DNA of 5,274 nt from an uncultured Clostridia bacterium (GTDB taxonomy: Bacteria; Bacillota; Clostridia; Christensenellales; Pumilibacteraceae). Below, one piece after another: positions 5,107-5,274 of this stretch (position 1 is the stretch's first letter; the number at the start of each line of letters is the position of its first letter). The DNA lies in assembly GCA_934277845.1 (NCBI GenBank), contig CAKQVV010000126.1, forward strand, positions 1 through 5,274, in the 5' to 3' direction. The notes beneath the pieces were generated by a model. That model was not told where the DNA came from and ran no database searches. It saw nothing but the letters and a program-made list of their open reading frames with translations. The position numbers were made by a program, and so were the translations under genes.

Positions 5107-5111
5107 TCACC

Positions 5112-5133
5112 GGGACACTATCGACTGTGTCCC
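5112..5133. repeat. 7-bp hairpin beside the structured element
   Basis: GGGACAC (5112-5118) pairs with GTGTCCC (5127-5133) around an 8-nt loop. Its right arm overlaps the first bases of the 30-mer that is also found at position 1, so the left copy of this hairpin would lie partly outside the window. Confidence 0.55.
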
Positions 5134-5250
5134 AGACCCCGCAACTCTTTTAAGGTCGGGAATGGGAGTAGTATGGTTATCGCGTGACAAACGAAAGTCT
5201 TGCCTTCCCCCTCGGGGGAAGGTGGCGGCGTAGCCGACGGATGAGGGGAT
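5129..5250 (+). repeat. Composite intergenic repeat module, copy 2
   Basis: This contains the 30-mer (5129-5158, 29 of 30 matching 1-30), the 20-mer (5169-5188, identical to 121-140) and, 10 bases on, the CTTGCCTTCCCCC block (5199-5211). The last block folds as CCTTCCCC/GGGGAAGG (5202-5209 with 5214-5221), followed by GTGGCGGCGTAGCCGACGG with an inner CGGC/GCCG stem and GATGAGGGG. The intervening segment is only 10 nt long, against about 90 nt in copy 1. No coding sequence is evident. Confidence 0.75.
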
Positions 5251-5251
5251 A

Positions 5252-5274
5252 ATAATGTTTCCGTTCCGTGTTCC
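5252..5274 (+). repeat. Possible start of another hairpin-repeat copy at the window edge
   Basis: ATAATGTTTCCGTTCCGTGT followed by TCC resembles the 5' arm that leads into copy B (GTTTCCGTGTTCCCCGTCAT) and would continue beyond the window. The match is short and imperfect. Confidence 0.35.

Noticed and set aside
4847..5110. Open frame of 87 codons on the minus strand within the structured element
   Set aside because: It spans both sides of the helices, has no ribosome-binding site I can see, and has an odd Cys/His/Arg-rich composition resembling no family I know. The pairing explains the sequence better than coding does. A conserved reading frame among homologues would reopen the question.

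Overview
The window looks like a chromosomal piece of an anaerobic, Clostridia-type Bacillota, probably an uncultured gut or rumen lineage. This is inferred from a rubrerythrin, strong GGAGG ribosome-binding sites, sigma-A-like promoters, moderately GC-rich genes and AT-richer intergenic DNA crowded with short hairpin repeats. No marker gene fixes the taxonomy.

Four protein genes are well supported. On the minus strand are a rubrerythrin (655-1197) and a DrrA/DrrB-like ABC exporter, whose ATPase (2565-3500) overlaps its ABC-2 permease (1570-2568) by 4 bases. Divergent from the exporter, on the plus strand, is homoserine kinase thrB (3727-4617), with its own extended -10 promoter and a downstream intrinsic terminator. 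The three units are functionally separate: oxidative-stress defence, export of an unknown substrate, and threonine biosynthesis.

The rest is intergenic and unusually structured. Bases 1-654, 1198-1569 and 4618-5274 hold: (i) a dispersed repeat family in which a conserved frame (CGTCATTCAGAG ... GTGGAATCCCC, then a CATGGAGC-type tail) surrounds a hairpin whose stem sequence differs in every copy; (ii) a 42-bp tandem array derived from the 5' arm of that family; (iii) a composite module near both ends of the window (30-mer, 20-mer, CTTCCCCC hairpin) in direct orientation; (iv) a 15-bp hairpin with a half copy behind thrB.

The most striking object is 4809-5106. It is a roughly 300-nt element that folds on paper into a three-way junction: a 25-bp closing helix plus two long multi-helix arms. 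Wobble pairs and a terminal U-run favour transcription from the minus strand. I do not recognise it as a known RNA class, and it is the best candidate here for something undescribed.
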